A DNA stretch of 19,831 nucleotides from CAZAGT01 sp964484515 (GCA_964484515.1 CAZAGT010000052.1:1-19831); one strand, 5' to 3'; shown: positions 1-7,350, counted from the stretch's first letter. The notes: generated from the letters alone by a model not told the origin. Program-made: numbers and translations.

Positions 1-100
1 CGATGATACCGCATCTTCTGCGTTGTCAAGGGCTTGCAGTAGCTTACTACGGCTGCACCCTCGTCGCCTTGAATCTACAGCATCCTCGACTTTTGCAACG
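1..100. repeat. Truncated palindromic repeat element at window edge
   Basis: The right end (about 74-100) reads as the complement of a motif beginning CGTTGCAAAAGTCGAGGATG. The first 18 bases of the window match the inner part of that motif in inverted orientation at about 12 of 18 positions, with several of the differences transitions. This suggests one imperfect terminal inverted repeat at each end, with the left end cut by the window boundary. No second copy lies in the window, so family status is inference. Confidence 0.35.
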
Positions 101-145
101 TTAGGGTGTTACCCTGAGCGGAAAGAGTAGAAGACAAGAATCGTA

Positions 146-520
146 ATGGAGTCAGAGTTTGTAGAGCGAAGGGAGCATTGGCGCTTCAGGGTCGAGCGCG
201 GAGCGCTGCTCGCGAGAAATCCCTTCTCGCGAGAGATATGGGGTGAGATCGTAAACATGAGCAGAGGCGGCCTCGCATTTCGCTATAGGTCCGAAAAAAA
301 GCCCGTGATCGGACGGCTGGACGTTGTATGGGCGGGGGGCTGCACTGTATTGCTGGCGGAGGTCTCCTTCAAGGCCGTCTCAGACCTAGAAATCGTCAGC
401 AGGTCTCTGTGGCCAGGTCCCAAGAGGTGGCTACGGGGCGTGAAATTCGGTTATCTGACACGCGATCAGTCGGCCTGTTTGGCGGAATGCCTTTGGCGAC
501 ACACCGCTATCGAGTTTTAA
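146..520 (+). CDS. PilZ domain protein (putative c-di-GMP receptor)
   Basis: A 124-residue single-domain protein. The two PilZ signature blocks are visible: RxxxR at R9-R13 in the N-terminal loop, and [D/N]xSxxG as N37-M-S-R-G-G42 at the start of the beta barrel. In the family these bind cyclic di-GMP, and such proteins relay the signal to motility, secretion or exopolysaccharide machinery. There is no signal peptide or membrane segment, so it is probably cytoplasmic. The ATG at 146 has only a poor purine-rich ribosome site (AAGACAAGA). A strong hairpin follows 17 bp after the stop. It stands alone with no effector gene beside it, so its target is unknown. A second PilZ gene lies at 5468-5791. 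Confidence 0.8.
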   Translation: MESEFVERREHWRFRVERGALLARNPFSREIWGEIVNMSRGGLAFRYRSEKKPVIGRLDVVWAGGCTVLLAEVSFKAVSDLEIVSRSLWPGPKRWLRGVKFGYLTRDQSACLAECLWRHTAIEF

Positions 521-537
521 CAAAGCCGGACTTTCTA

Positions 538-568
538 ACCCCTTGCACGCCGGATGCGTGTAAGGGGT
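538..568. other. Strong stem-loop downstream of the PilZ gene
   Basis: A 13-bp stem (538-550 with 556-568, one G-T pair) closes a 5-nt loop. It starts 17 bp after the PilZ stop codon. No T-tract follows on either strand, so it is not a standard intrinsic terminator. It may be an mRNA 3'-end stabiliser, a factor-dependent terminator or a short REP-like unit. Confidence 0.6.
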
Positions 569-1026
569 CTCCGAAAGTAGACGTTCCTCCCCCCGTCTCT
601 GGATTTGTATCCTTTTTTGCTAATGTTCCGCCACGAAATGCCGATATTGACTTCGTGAACCAGCGGCAGCGCCTTGGCAGGTTGCCCTGGGAAAAGCGCG
701 ACGGGGATCCATTGATGCATAAAAAGACCAGAGATTCGCAGGTCCAGAGCAAGCACAACGTCTGCGCGTACGCGCACGGTCGCTTGATGCGATCCGATTT
801 GAGTCGCAGGATGAGCGTGAACCCCAAAGCGAGCACCAAACAGAGAAGTGACATGGATCGCAGGGCCTCATTCTCGGTCCTTTACCCTGCCGTTTAACCC
901 TCCGCCGATAACATCTGTCTCAGAACGAATCCGCCCAAGAGTAACCAGAGCCTCTCCGTTCATCTCTGCATGTGTTGGACTCCTCACAAGAATATGTGGG
1001 CGACAAGACAGTCTCCAGCCTCTATT
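569..1026. other. Intergenic stretch without a convincing gene
   Basis: Several overlapping open frames run on both strands, mainly minus-strand frames ending at 507, 535 and 620. None shows a recognisable domain, a good ribosome site or a stable composition, and they overlap each other in different frames. I see no tRNA, riboswitch or promoter that I can defend. A decayed gene on the minus strand (about 560-880) cannot be excluded. Confidence 0.5.
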
Positions 1027-1224
1027 GGCGGGAGGGCTGTGATCTCTTTTCAAAGTGACTGGCGGGAGGGCGCCGTCTTTTCATGGCTTATCTGTGGGGG
1101 AAACCGCAGCTCCACCGAAGGTGGAGAATGTCGGAGGGGCAGAACTCCCCCGCAGACAAGGCATAGAAAAGACCAGCCGGGGAGCCCCGGAATCAAAGAA
1201 AAGATATTACAGCCCTCCCACCGG
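1027..1224. repeat. Nested inverted-repeat element, structured-RNA or MITE candidate
   Basis: Outer arms 1027-1051 and about 1199-1223 are inverted repeats matching at 22 of 25 positions (GGCGGGAGGGCTGT... / ...ACAGCCCTCCCACC). A second arm pair inside (about 1075-1100 with 1146-1172) makes a long stem of roughly 25 pairs with small bulges. Within it sit a perfect CTCCACC-GAA-GGTGGAG hairpin (about 1110-1126) and internal purine-rich loops. A separate CCGGGG-AG-CCCCGG hairpin lies at about 1177-1190. The left arm motif GGCGGGAGGGC...TCTTTTCA is also directly repeated at 1027 and 1061. It lies 364 bp upstream of the dehydratase gene. Confidence 0.6.
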
Positions 1225-1588
1225 AGTACGCGACAATCAGATTATTGAAATCGTAAATCCCGGATTTCGATCGAAAACAGATGTGAGTTCACTCGATTGT
1301 GCCATCGATACCGACCTACTGACCCCCAGATTCTTGTGGGGAGCCATGTTTTGGTGTTGAAGGGAGTGTTCCAGAGTCTCTGTTCAAAGGGGGGATCCTG
1401 GGCGTACGGATGGAGGGGGCGTGTCAGGAGAGGAAAACGAGGGGACAAAGACCGTTAACTCTGGTAGGATCGGACCTCTGATCATCTCTTGAGCAGCAAA
1501 GACGGTCGGTTGCTTACGCAGAGGTTAAGACGGCTGTCGTGGCCCCGCACCTTGAACCCACGATTCCAGCGCGGAGGCGGAGATTACG
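1225..1588. other. Leader/intergenic region upstream of the dehydratase gene
   Basis: No ORF with coding character is visible. A small CCCCA/TGGGG hairpin lies at about 1324-1341. No leader peptide rich in Leu/Ile/Val codons and no T-box-like element are seen, so attenuation typical of some ilv genes is not supported. The promoter of the 1589-4791 unit probably lies here, but no clear -35/-10 pair stands out. Confidence 0.4.
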
Positions 1589-3244
1589 ATGTCTGATGAG
1601 ATCATAGCCCAGGCTTACAGAAGGGCCCTTTTTGGAAGTCTCGGACGCAGTGCCGTGGACCTGGAAAAGGCGCGGATCGGGATCGTCGATACCTATAGTG
1701 AACTGGTGCCTGGACACGCGCCATTTCAGCAATCGGTCGGGCTTGTCAAGCGCGGGGTCAGGGAAGCGGGCGGAGAACCTTACATTTTTTCTACCATCGC
1801 CCTTTGCGACGGCATCGTTCAGGGCAGCGGGATGCATTCGGTCCTCCCGAGTCGAGATCTCATCGCCGCCTCGATCGAATTGACCGCACGTGCCTATGGG
1901 TTTGACTCGCTCGTCATGATCGGGGCCTGCGATAAGATCGTCCCGGGCATGCTGATGGCTGCTGCGCGTCTGAACAAACCGACCCTGTTTCTTACGGGAG
2001 GCCTAATGGAGCCTGGGACCTATCAGGGGAAGAGGGTGGTCGCCTCTGACGTCAAGGAAGGAATCGGCCGTGCGAGGCGCGGGGAATTGAACCTTGATGA
2101 ACTGATGGCCCTTGAAAAGGCCGCCTGCCCCGGCCCCGGGGTATGCAATATGATGGGCACGGCCAACAGCATGAGATGCCTAGTTGAGGGGGCCGGGTTG
2201 AGTCTGCCGGGGAATGCGACAGCCATGGCGGGAAGCGACCGGCTAAAAACCATGGCACTCGAAGCGGGAAGGCGTGCGGTTGCCAACCAGATACGGGGTT
2301 TGCGGTTTGAGAATCAGGTGACGCCTCGGAGTCTCCGGAACCTGGTTGCTCTTGGTCAGGCCTTCGGTGGATCCACCAACATCGTACTCCACCTAATCGC
2401 CCTGGCACGGGAGATGGGGGACGATCTCAGTTTTGAGGATTTTGCACGCATTGGCAGGCAGACTCCTCTTCTCTGTAAGTTTAAGCCCTCGTCGGAATGG
2501 ACGATCAGCGATCTTGACCGGGTCGGCGGTGTCTCGGGTTTGCTCAAGGTCCTTGCCGATCAGCTCGATCTCTCGATCCCCACAGTGGAAGGGGGCACCC
2601 TTGCCGAGCGGGTCACCTCTGCTCCGGTCGCAGATCGAGAGGTCCTACGGTCACCGGAAGACCCTCTTGAGCCTGAAGGGGGGATTGTCATCTTGAATGG
2701 AAATCTCGCTCCGGCCGGTGCCGTTGTAAAGGCCTCCGGCGTGTCCCCCGCCATGCGACGGCACACGGGTCCGGCAAGGGTCTTTGACTCCGAGGAAGCT
2801 GTCCAGGACGTCTTGCTCCGTGGAGGTGTCAAGCCTGGTGACGTGCTGGTGGTCCGATATGAAGGCCCGCGCGGAGGTCCTGGAATGCGCGAGCTTTCAA
2901 TCCCTGCCGCCGTCTTGGTCGGATTGGGGCTACACACAAGTGTGGCAATGGTCACGGACGGACGTTTTTCCGGAGCGACCCGCGGCCCTTGCGTAGGCTA
3001 CGCATGTCCCGAGGCATGGGAGGGCGGCCCGCTGGCCCTCGTGGAAGAAGGCGACATCATCATGATCGATGTCACAGGACGCCGATTGGAACTGCAGGTC
3101 AGTGAAGAGGAGCTTGCCAGGCGGCGCCATCGTTGGCAAAGACCCATGAAGGAACGCCCCGGAGGATTTCTCGGCCTTTACGGCGAATTCGCCGAGCCGG
3201 CAACCGAGGGCGCTAGGATGCGCGGCTCCGGAACGGGCTTTTAG
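1589..3244 (+). CDS. Dihydroxy-acid dehydratase family protein (IlvD/Edd)
   Basis: A 551-residue Fe-S dehydratase, the usual length for IlvD. Family enzymes remove water from 2,3-dihydroxy acids (valine/isoleucine synthesis) or from sugar acids, giving 2-keto acids. Active-site residues fit the IlvD pattern: Mg ligand D74 (CDG), Fe-S Cys114 with D115 and K116 (GACDKIVPG), Cys186 (CPGPGVCNMMGTAN), E435 (PGMRE) and the catalytic-type Ser461 (TDGRFSGATRG). E435 and S461 are 26 residues apart, as in classical IlvD. V40-P-G-H43 occupies the place where 2Fe-2S-type enzymes carry a further Cys, and CPGPGVC lacks the middle Cys of the CPTCGSC form. The start is supported by GGAG at 1579 with 6-nt spacing. 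No other ilv gene is near; the gene 11 bp downstream encodes a CoA ligase. I therefore leave open whether this is the biosynthetic enzyme or a catabolic paralogue. Confidence 0.88.
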   Translation: MSDEIIAQAYRRALFGSLGRSAVDLEKARIGIVDTYSELVPGHAPFQQSVGLVKRGVREAGGEPYIFSTIALCDGIVQGSGMHSVLPSRDLIAASIELTARAYGFDSLVMIGACDKIVPGMLMAAARLNKPTLFLTGGLMEPGTYQGKRVVASDVKEGIGRARRGELNLDELMALEKAACPGPGVCNMMGTANSMRCLVEGAGLSLPGNATAMAGSDRLKTMALEAGRRAVANQIRGLRFENQVTPRSLRNLVALGQAFGGSTNIVLHLIALAREMGDDLSFEDFARIGRQTPLLCKFKPSSEWTISDLDRVGGVSGLLKVLADQLDLSIPTVEGGTLAERVTSAPVADREVLRSPEDPLEPEGGIVILNGNLAPAGAVVKASGVSPAMRRHTGPARVFDSEEAVQDVLLRGGVKPGDVLVVRYEGPRGGPGMRELSIPAAVLVGLGLHTSVAMVTDGRFSGATRGPCVGYACPEAWEGGPLALVEEGDIIMIDVTGRRLELQVSEEELARRRHRWQRPMKERPGGFLGLYGEFAEPATEGARMRGSGTGF

Positions 3245-3255
3245 GCAGGGATCGT

Positions 3256-4791
3256 ATGGACGTCGAGGGATTGGGAAACATCATTTCAAAGAGTGCTCGA
3301 AAGCAGGGGGCGAAGCGGGCGTGTCGCTTCATGCGTGGAACTCGAGAGGAGACGGCGCTGTCGTATCTTGAGATGGAGCAGGATGCGAGCCGGGTGGCTA
3401 ATACGCTCCTGTCGCACGGCCTTTTGAGGGGAGATCGCGTCATTCTTTTTATGCCCAAATCCGTCGCCTTGGTCATCGCCCATGTGGCCATTCAGAAGAT
3501 CGGAGCTGTCAGCGTTCCTCTCAATCCCGGTTTCACCCGATCGGAAGTGACGTATATGGCCAAGGACGCAGATCCCAATCTCGTGATCGCGGGCTGCGAA
3601 CAGGCGGCCATGCTGAAGGCCATTGCGCCCGAACTGCCTGTGCTGACCATTGATACAGAGAGACCCTATCAGGAGCTCGAATTCTTTCGATCGGCTTCAG
3701 ACCGGAGCCCTAATCCGGCCATTCGACCGGAGGATCCAGGGCTGATCGTCTACACCTCAGGGACCACCGGCAGACCGAAGGGCACCGTTCTTACCCAACG
3801 GAATCTGATCCACGATGCTCTCAATATCATCGATATTTGGAGAATCCGCGAAACCGACAGGCTCTGCCACGCACTCCCTCTCTTCCATATCCATGGGCTC
3901 TGTTTTGCGCTCCATACCAGCTTGATGGCCGGCGCGCAGGTTATCATGCTGGACAGATTCTCTCCTGAGGCGGCGGTTCACGTCCTTGAGGACCCGCGTG
4001 AGGAGACATCCTGTACGATGTTTATGGCCGTCCCGACGATGTACCGGAAGATGATCGAGTATTTGGGTACGAGGAAACTCGACTTCGGCCATATGAGGCT
4101 CTGGGCTTCAGGCTCCGCACCGCTGCTCTCAAAGGATTTTGAGCGCATAACCCGGGTATTCGGCAAAGAGCCGATTGAGAGAGAGGGGATGTCCGAGACC
4201 GGGATGAATTTTTCTAACCCCTTAAAAGGGCGAAGAGTGCCCGGATCGGTCGGTTTGCCCTTGCCCCATCTGAAGGTACGAATTACCGATCCGGTTAGCC
4301 TGGAAGAGGTCAGGGACGGTGAAACCGGTGAAATATGGCTCAAGGGACCGGGGGTCACCCCAGGTTACTGGGGAAAACCCCGGGAGACCGCCAAGGCATT
4401 TGAAAACGGGTGGTTTCGGACCGGTGATCTCGGAAGAGTAGATGGTCAGGGGTATTATTATCTCACTGATCGGATGAAGCATATCATTGTATCGGGTGGC
4501 GAAAACATATCGCCGAAGGAAGTCGAAATGGTTATAGACCAACTCGACGAGGTGGTTGAGTCGTGTGTCGTTGGGCTCCCGGACGCTGAGTGGGGTGAGA
4601 GGGTCGTCGCCGCCGTGAGCCGGAAGCCTGGCTCCACACTCAAATCGGATACCGTCAAAGCCCACTGTAAACGTCACCTCCATCCGTGGAAGTGCCCCAA
4701 GGTCGTCCTTTTTCCGGACGAACTGCCCAAAAACAGGATGGGCAAGGTCCTTATGGAGGCCGTCAAAGAGATGTTTGAAGCGGGTGGGTAA
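3256..4791 (+). CDS. AMP-forming acyl-CoA synthetase, malonyl-CoA synthetase (MatB)-like
   Basis: A 511-residue ANL-superfamily enzyme that activates a carboxylic acid through an acyl-adenylate to its CoA thioester. The P-loop YTSGTTGRPKG is at 166-176. The adenine/substrate block EREGMSETGMNFSNP is at 308-322. TGDLG carries the ribose-binding Asp391, the hinge region TDRMKHIIVSGGENISPKE is at 404-422, and the C-terminal adenylation lysine is K497 (NRMGK). The ETxMNxSNP block and the preceding Arg309 resemble MatB/ACSF3 malonyl- or methylmalonyl-CoA synthetases, where the equivalent Arg contacts the second carboxylate. That substrate is inference, and medium-chain or aryl acids remain possible. 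It starts 11 bp after the dehydratase stop, so the two are probably co-transcribed. The ribosome site is weak (AGGCAGGG). Confidence 0.88.
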   Translation: MDVEGLGNIISKSARKQGAKRACRFMRGTREETALSYLEMEQDASRVANTLLSHGLLRGDRVILFMPKSVALVIAHVAIQKIGAVSVPLNPGFTRSEVTYMAKDADPNLVIAGCEQAAMLKAIAPELPVLTIDTERPYQELEFFRSASDRSPNPAIRPEDPGLIVYTSGTTGRPKGTVLTQRNLIHDALNIIDIWRIRETDRLCHALPLFHIHGLCFALHTSLMAGAQVIMLDRFSPEAAVHVLEDPREETSCTMFMAVPTMYRKMIEYLGTRKLDFGHMRLWASGSAPLLSKDFERITRVFGKEPIEREGMSETGMNFSNPLKGRRVPGSVGLPLPHLKVRITDPVSLEEVRDGETGEIWLKGPGVTPGYWGKPRETAKAFENGWFRTGDLGRVDGQGYYYLTDRMKHIIVSGGENISPKEVEMVIDQLDEVVESCVVGLPDAEWGERVVAAVSRKPGSTLKSDTVKAHCKRHLHPWKCPKVVLFPDELPKNRMGKVLMEAVKEMFEAGG

Positions 4792-4917
4792 GAGTTTGCC
4801 AAAAGGTGGTATCTCAATTCTCGCCGATACTTACTCCATTACCTGTTCTGCGGGAAGTTTTCACCGACATCTTCAATAAGTAGCGGGGAAAACAGATGAT
4901 CTTGTAGGGGATGAGGC

Positions 4918-4933
4918 TGGCACGGTTTTCGCT
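4918..4933 (+). promoter_or_regulatory. Candidate sigma-54 (-24/-12) promoter
   Basis: TGGCACGGTTTTCGCT matches the sigma-54 consensus TGGCACGN4TTGCW except that TTGC is TCGC. The invariant GG (4919-4920) and GC (4931-4932) have the required 10-nt spacing. It lies about 63 bp upstream of the HTH gene at 4996, in the correct orientation. No enhancer-binding activator gene or site is identified here. Confidence 0.45.
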
Positions 4934-4995
4934 GAGGGGATAGAAGAGAGACGTTTCGAATACAAAACCCCAGAGTTTCGATTGGGCCACAACTC

Positions 4996-5265
4996 ATGAA
5001 GGACTTTGAAACCGGACACGAAATTGACCGCCCCAGCATGACGCTCGAAAAGGATAGCGAAAGCGCGTCCCGGGAGAAAGAGCAGTTGACATCGGAAGAG
5101 ATCGAAATCCTCGCAATGGTGGCACTGGGCGCGACAGACAGGCAGGTCGCGGACAGGCTGTGCCTCAGTGAAGAAACGGTGAAGGCGCGTATCAAGAGGA
5201 TCTTCAAGACGATCAACGCCCCCAATCGCTTCCAAGCAAGCCTGTGGGCCGCCATGAACTTATGA
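4996..5265 (+). CDS. Stand-alone LuxR/GerE-type helix-turn-helix protein
   Basis: An 89-residue protein. Residues 1-30 are charged and probably disordered. Residues about 31-85 form one GerE-type DNA-binding domain: LTSEEIEILAMVALG, then TDRQVADRLCLS, then the recognition helix around SEETVKARIKRIF, ending NRFQASLWA. It has no receiver, PAS or autoinducer-binding domain, so it lacks a built-in sensor and may act as a small dimeric regulator or through a partner. The ATG at 4996 has no good ribosome site. No alternative start exists upstream, because the frame is closed by a TGA at 4933 and contains no ATG, GTG or TTG before 4996. A possible sigma-54 promoter precedes it and a PilZ gene follows after about 200 bp. 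Targets are unknown. Confidence 0.72.
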   Translation: MKDFETGHEIDRPSMTLEKDSESASREKEQLTSEEIEILAMVALGATDRQVADRLCLSEETVKARIKRIFKTINAPNRFQASLWAAMNL

Positions 5266-5467
5266 AAACGGCCCTCGGATCTCCCATGTCGTACGGTCTG
5301 CCCCCTTTTTCTTACCATTCCACGTATCCGACCTAAGGCCAAAAACCATACCTTTTACGTATTGCCCTCTCCGGACGCTTTTGCCATGATCGCATCTATC
5401 GAGCATGCACTTAGTATCACAAACGCATTCACGAAGGTTTCCAGATACTTAACAGTCAGACGAGCGT

Positions 5468-5791
5468 ATGGAAGAGCAGCGAAGACTCGAGAGATTTTGT
5501 ATTCGAACCGCCGCCACGATTGAAGTGGTTGGCCAAAACGGAGACGAGAGGCGTCTGAATCTTCTGACCACAAACATATGTTCTGATGGCGCCTTCTTCC
5601 ATACCGTCGAGCCCTTGGCTGAAGGCTCACGCGTCAATGTTGATTTGCTGCTCGATCTCAAGCGACTCAAAGGCTGGGGTGGCGCCGGCGCGCACGTCAA
5701 GGTCAGTGGTGCCGTCCTCCGCGCTGAAGCTGACGGAATGGCCATTCGATTCGATAAAGCGTTTCAGATCTCCCCTCTCCATAGGGTATAA
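5468..5791 (+). CDS. PilZ domain protein, second copy
   Basis: A 107-residue single PilZ domain. RxxxR is present as R5-R6-L-E-R9. The second motif reads N36-I-C-S-D-G41, with Cys in place of the usual Ser of [D/N]xSxxG; c-di-GMP binding is therefore likely but not certain. The C-terminal part (AHVKVSGAVLRAEADGMAIRF) fits the last strands of the barrel. There is no membrane segment. The ribosome site before ATG 5468 is weak. The protein is divergent from the PilZ protein at 146-520, so this is not a recent duplication. The upstream 200 bp contains an imperfect dyad (5385-5407) but no clear promoter. The neighbouring HTH gene might share a regulatory role; that is only positional inference. 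Confidence 0.75.
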   Translation: MEEQRRLERFCIRTAATIEVVGQNGDERRLNLLTTNICSDGAFFHTVEPLAEGSRVNVDLLLDLKRLKGWGGAGAHVKVSGAVLRAEADGMAIRFDKAFQISPLHRV

Positions 5792-5876
5792 TTATTATCC
5801 TTACCTCGTCTCTAACCCTCCGTTCTTAGTCTCGACCGCGCTGAAAAATACGAACCAAAACAGCAAGTTCTACCGA

Positions 5877-5904
5877 TTGTCTTTCCGACTCAATCACCTA
5901 TAAT
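5877..5904 (+). promoter_or_regulatory. Candidate sigma-70 promoter for the 6020 gene
   Basis: -35 TTGTCT (5877-5882, 4 of 6) and a perfect -10 TATAAT (5899-5904) are separated by 16 nt. Transcription would start near 5911, giving a leader of about 110 nt before the GTG at 6020. Confidence 0.55.
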
Positions 5905-5973
5905 CAACGCAGATTTGGGAAAGTAGCGACATGCGCGTGAGGTATGAGGCATAACGCGCGAGGTAGAAGAACC

Positions 5974-6009
5974 ATGTTGCTCTATCGCGTTGGCGCGAAA
6001 GGGCGATAA
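5974..6009 (+). CDS. Possible 11-codon leader peptide
   Basis: ATG at 5974 follows an AGGT-containing purine stretch. The frame reads MLLYRVGAKGR and stops with TAA at 6007-6009, which overlaps the AAAGGAGG ribosome site of the next gene. The same bases can form a TATCGC/GCGATA stem (about 5982-6008). Translational coupling is possible. No conservation data are available. Confidence 0.2.
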   Translation: MLLYRVGAKGR

Positions 6010-6019
6010 AGGAGGACGG

Positions 6020-6340
6020 GTGGCAACAGGGTGTTATAGGAGGCTTTGGGCGGCGGTCCTCGAACAGGCCGTCAAAGACGCGCGCGGCGGCAGGACTTAC
6101 CACATCATTACCGAAGAGGCGCGGGCATGGTTTCGCAGCAAAAAAGAGGGCATGGGGTCCTTTATATGGGTTTGCCGAATCCTAGACCTTGATCCGGGCT
6201 ACGTGAGGCGAAAGGTTGACCAGCAACCCATCGTAAGACCGGCGTGGAGGTCTCCAGAGAGAAGACACCCTGCATTACAGGTTACGAACGTGCCTATGAG
6301 TCGCACAGGCCCAGATCTCCCCATTCGTATTGCACAATAG
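6020..6340 (+). CDS. Small conserved-looking protein of unknown function
   Basis: A 106-residue protein when read from the GTG at 6020, which has a near-perfect ribosome site (AAAGGAGG at about 6008-6015, short spacing). An in-frame TTG at 5990 would add ten residues but lacks such a site. The core runs from LWAAVLEQAVKDA, through a charged stretch to EARAWFRSKKEGMGSF, then IWVCRILDLDPGYVRRKV. This order (helix, WF-S, SF-x-C-x-L-x-DP-x-x-R) resembles small proteins found in prophages and Desulfobacterota whose function is not established. The C-terminal tail is basic. The last 47 bp overlap the 3' end of the oppositely oriented rsmE gene. A good sigma-70 promoter lies upstream. Confidence 0.6.
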   Translation: MATGCYRRLWAAVLEQAVKDARGGRTYHIITEEARAWFRSKKEGMGSFIWVCRILDLDPGYVRRKVDQQPIVRPAWRSPERRHPALQVTNVPMSRTGPDLPIRIAQ

Positions 6341-7049
6341 CCGCCACCGCCATGGCAGCGGTCTCCGACCTCAAGATACGATAACCCAGGGAGGCGGAAG
6401 AAAGACCCGCCTCCTTTGCTGCCTCCACCTCCTTAGCGGTGAACCCGCCCTCCGGTCCCACCAATCCAACGAATGTATGCTTCTGGGGCGATTCTGCGAG
6501 AAGTCTTTTCAGATCTCTCGAGCCCTCTTCCTCCCAAAAGACAACCTTTAAGGCCGCATCCTGTCTTAGGGTTTCGAGAAGTTCCGACAAAATAACCGGG
6601 CGTTTGATGTCGAGCATTCGGGCTCTACCCGATTGCTTGGTCGCGTTCGATGCGATCTCGCGCCAGTGCCTGAGGCGATCGGCGGTCCTTTCGGGCGGGA
6701 GCCTCGCGACCGTGTGGGCGGAAATGAAAGGCATCAAGGTTTCGACGCCAAGTTCGGAGGTTTTCTGAATCAGGTAATCCATGGGCCGGGACTTGAGGAG
6801 GGATGGGCAGAGGACAATGCGAACAGGTGAGGGCGGGGGGGGCGGGAGGCTCCTTTCGATTCTGACCGTTACCTGCTTTCGATCGGTGCCGACAATAACA
6901 GCCTGAAAACGGGCTCCCGTCCGATCCATCAATACGAGACGGCTGCCACGGCCAAGCCTCAATACCCTGAGGATGTGTCTTGCCTCGGCCCCCGTGACAA
7001 CGGCGGTGTTCTCTGCCGGCGATATTTCTTCCACGAAAAAATGCCGCAA
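6294..7049 (-). CDS. rsmE: 16S rRNA m3U1498 methyltransferase RsmE
   Basis: A 251-residue SPOUT-class methyltransferase that methylates N3 of U1498 in 16S rRNA using S-adenosylmethionine. The N-terminal PUA-like RNA-binding part is about residues 1-70 (RHFFVE, EARHILRVLRLG). The SPOUT domain carries KTSELGVE (96-103), NATKQSGR (135-142), the SAM-binding knot LVGPEGGF (196-203) and LGYRILRSETA (221-231), where Tyr replaces the common Pro. Length is normal. The start is TTG at 7049, with GGAG 9 nt upstream. It is the last gene of the minus-strand run and is separated from prmA by a family B repeat. Its end overlaps convergently with the 6020-6340 gene. Confidence 0.95.
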   Translation of the reverse strand: MRHFFVEEISPAENTAVVTGAEARHILRVLRLGRGSRLVLMDRTGARFQAVIVGTDRKQVTVRIERSLPPPPPSPVRIVLCPSLLKSRPMDYLIQKTSELGVETLMPFISAHTVARLPPERTADRLRHWREIASNATKQSGRARMLDIKRPVILSELLETLRQDAALKVVFWEEEGSRDLKRLLAESPQKHTFVGLVGPEGGFTAKEVEAAKEAGLSSASLGYRILRSETAAMAVAAIVQYEWGDLGLCDS

Positions 7050-7106
7050 CTATTGAGTCTCCACGTCGTGATGGCGCAGGAATCCGGGTCCTATCACGTC
7101 ATTGCT

Positions 7107-7350
7107 GAGGCTGTCGGAAAACACCCATCTGCGGCGTTACCGTCATCCCTCGTCACTGCGGCGTACACAGAAGGTAGAAGGTAGAAGGTGGAAGGCTGAA
7201 GGGGGAAACTGACTGCTGTCGCTTGTCTTTGCCTCAAGCCTTGCGCCTTGAGCCGTGTGCCACTCATTTACGCCTCATTCCTCGGGATTTAGGAAGCCTT
7301 GCATCTGGGCATTTTCCATCAGCCTCAGAGGAAAAGGTTTTTCGACAGCT
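7107..7350. repeat. Family B repeat, copy 1 (with nested heptad insert)
   Basis: The left end starts GAGGCTGTCGGAAAAC at 7107. The inner right end is its inverted form (ATTTTCCATCAGCCTC, to 7326), followed by a further GTTTTTCGACAGCT end at about 7337-7350. Compared with the short copy at 18282-18409, bases about 7167-7269 are an insertion that starts with heptad repeats and includes a CTCAAG...CTTGAG dyad. The right end overlaps the 3' end of prmA. Confidence 0.75.
7169..7203. repeat. Tandem heptamer repeat inside family B copy 1
   Basis: Three exact AGAAGGT units are followed by the variants GGAAGGC and TGAAGGG. A similar array lies in copy 2 at 11929-11970. It has the look of a slippage-prone VNTR. 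Confidence 0.75.

Noticed and set aside
507..854. Minus-strand 115-codon ORF with a hydrophobic N-terminus, and two other minus-strand frames overlapping it
   Set aside because: It runs into the PilZ coding end, shows no known domain, has a basic low-complexity tail, and competes with two other open frames in the same stretch. A decayed gene is possible but not supported.
1085..1175. Resemblance of GGTGGAGAAT...CCCCCGC to the cobalamin riboswitch core
   Set aside because: The order and spacing of the conserved boxes do not fit, the GCCAGGAGACC-type box is missing, and the next gene is not a B12 gene.
5385..5407. CATGATCG...CGAGCATG dyad upstream of the second PilZ gene as an operator
   Set aside because: Only one imperfect dyad with no second copy and no mapped promoter, so it may be chance.
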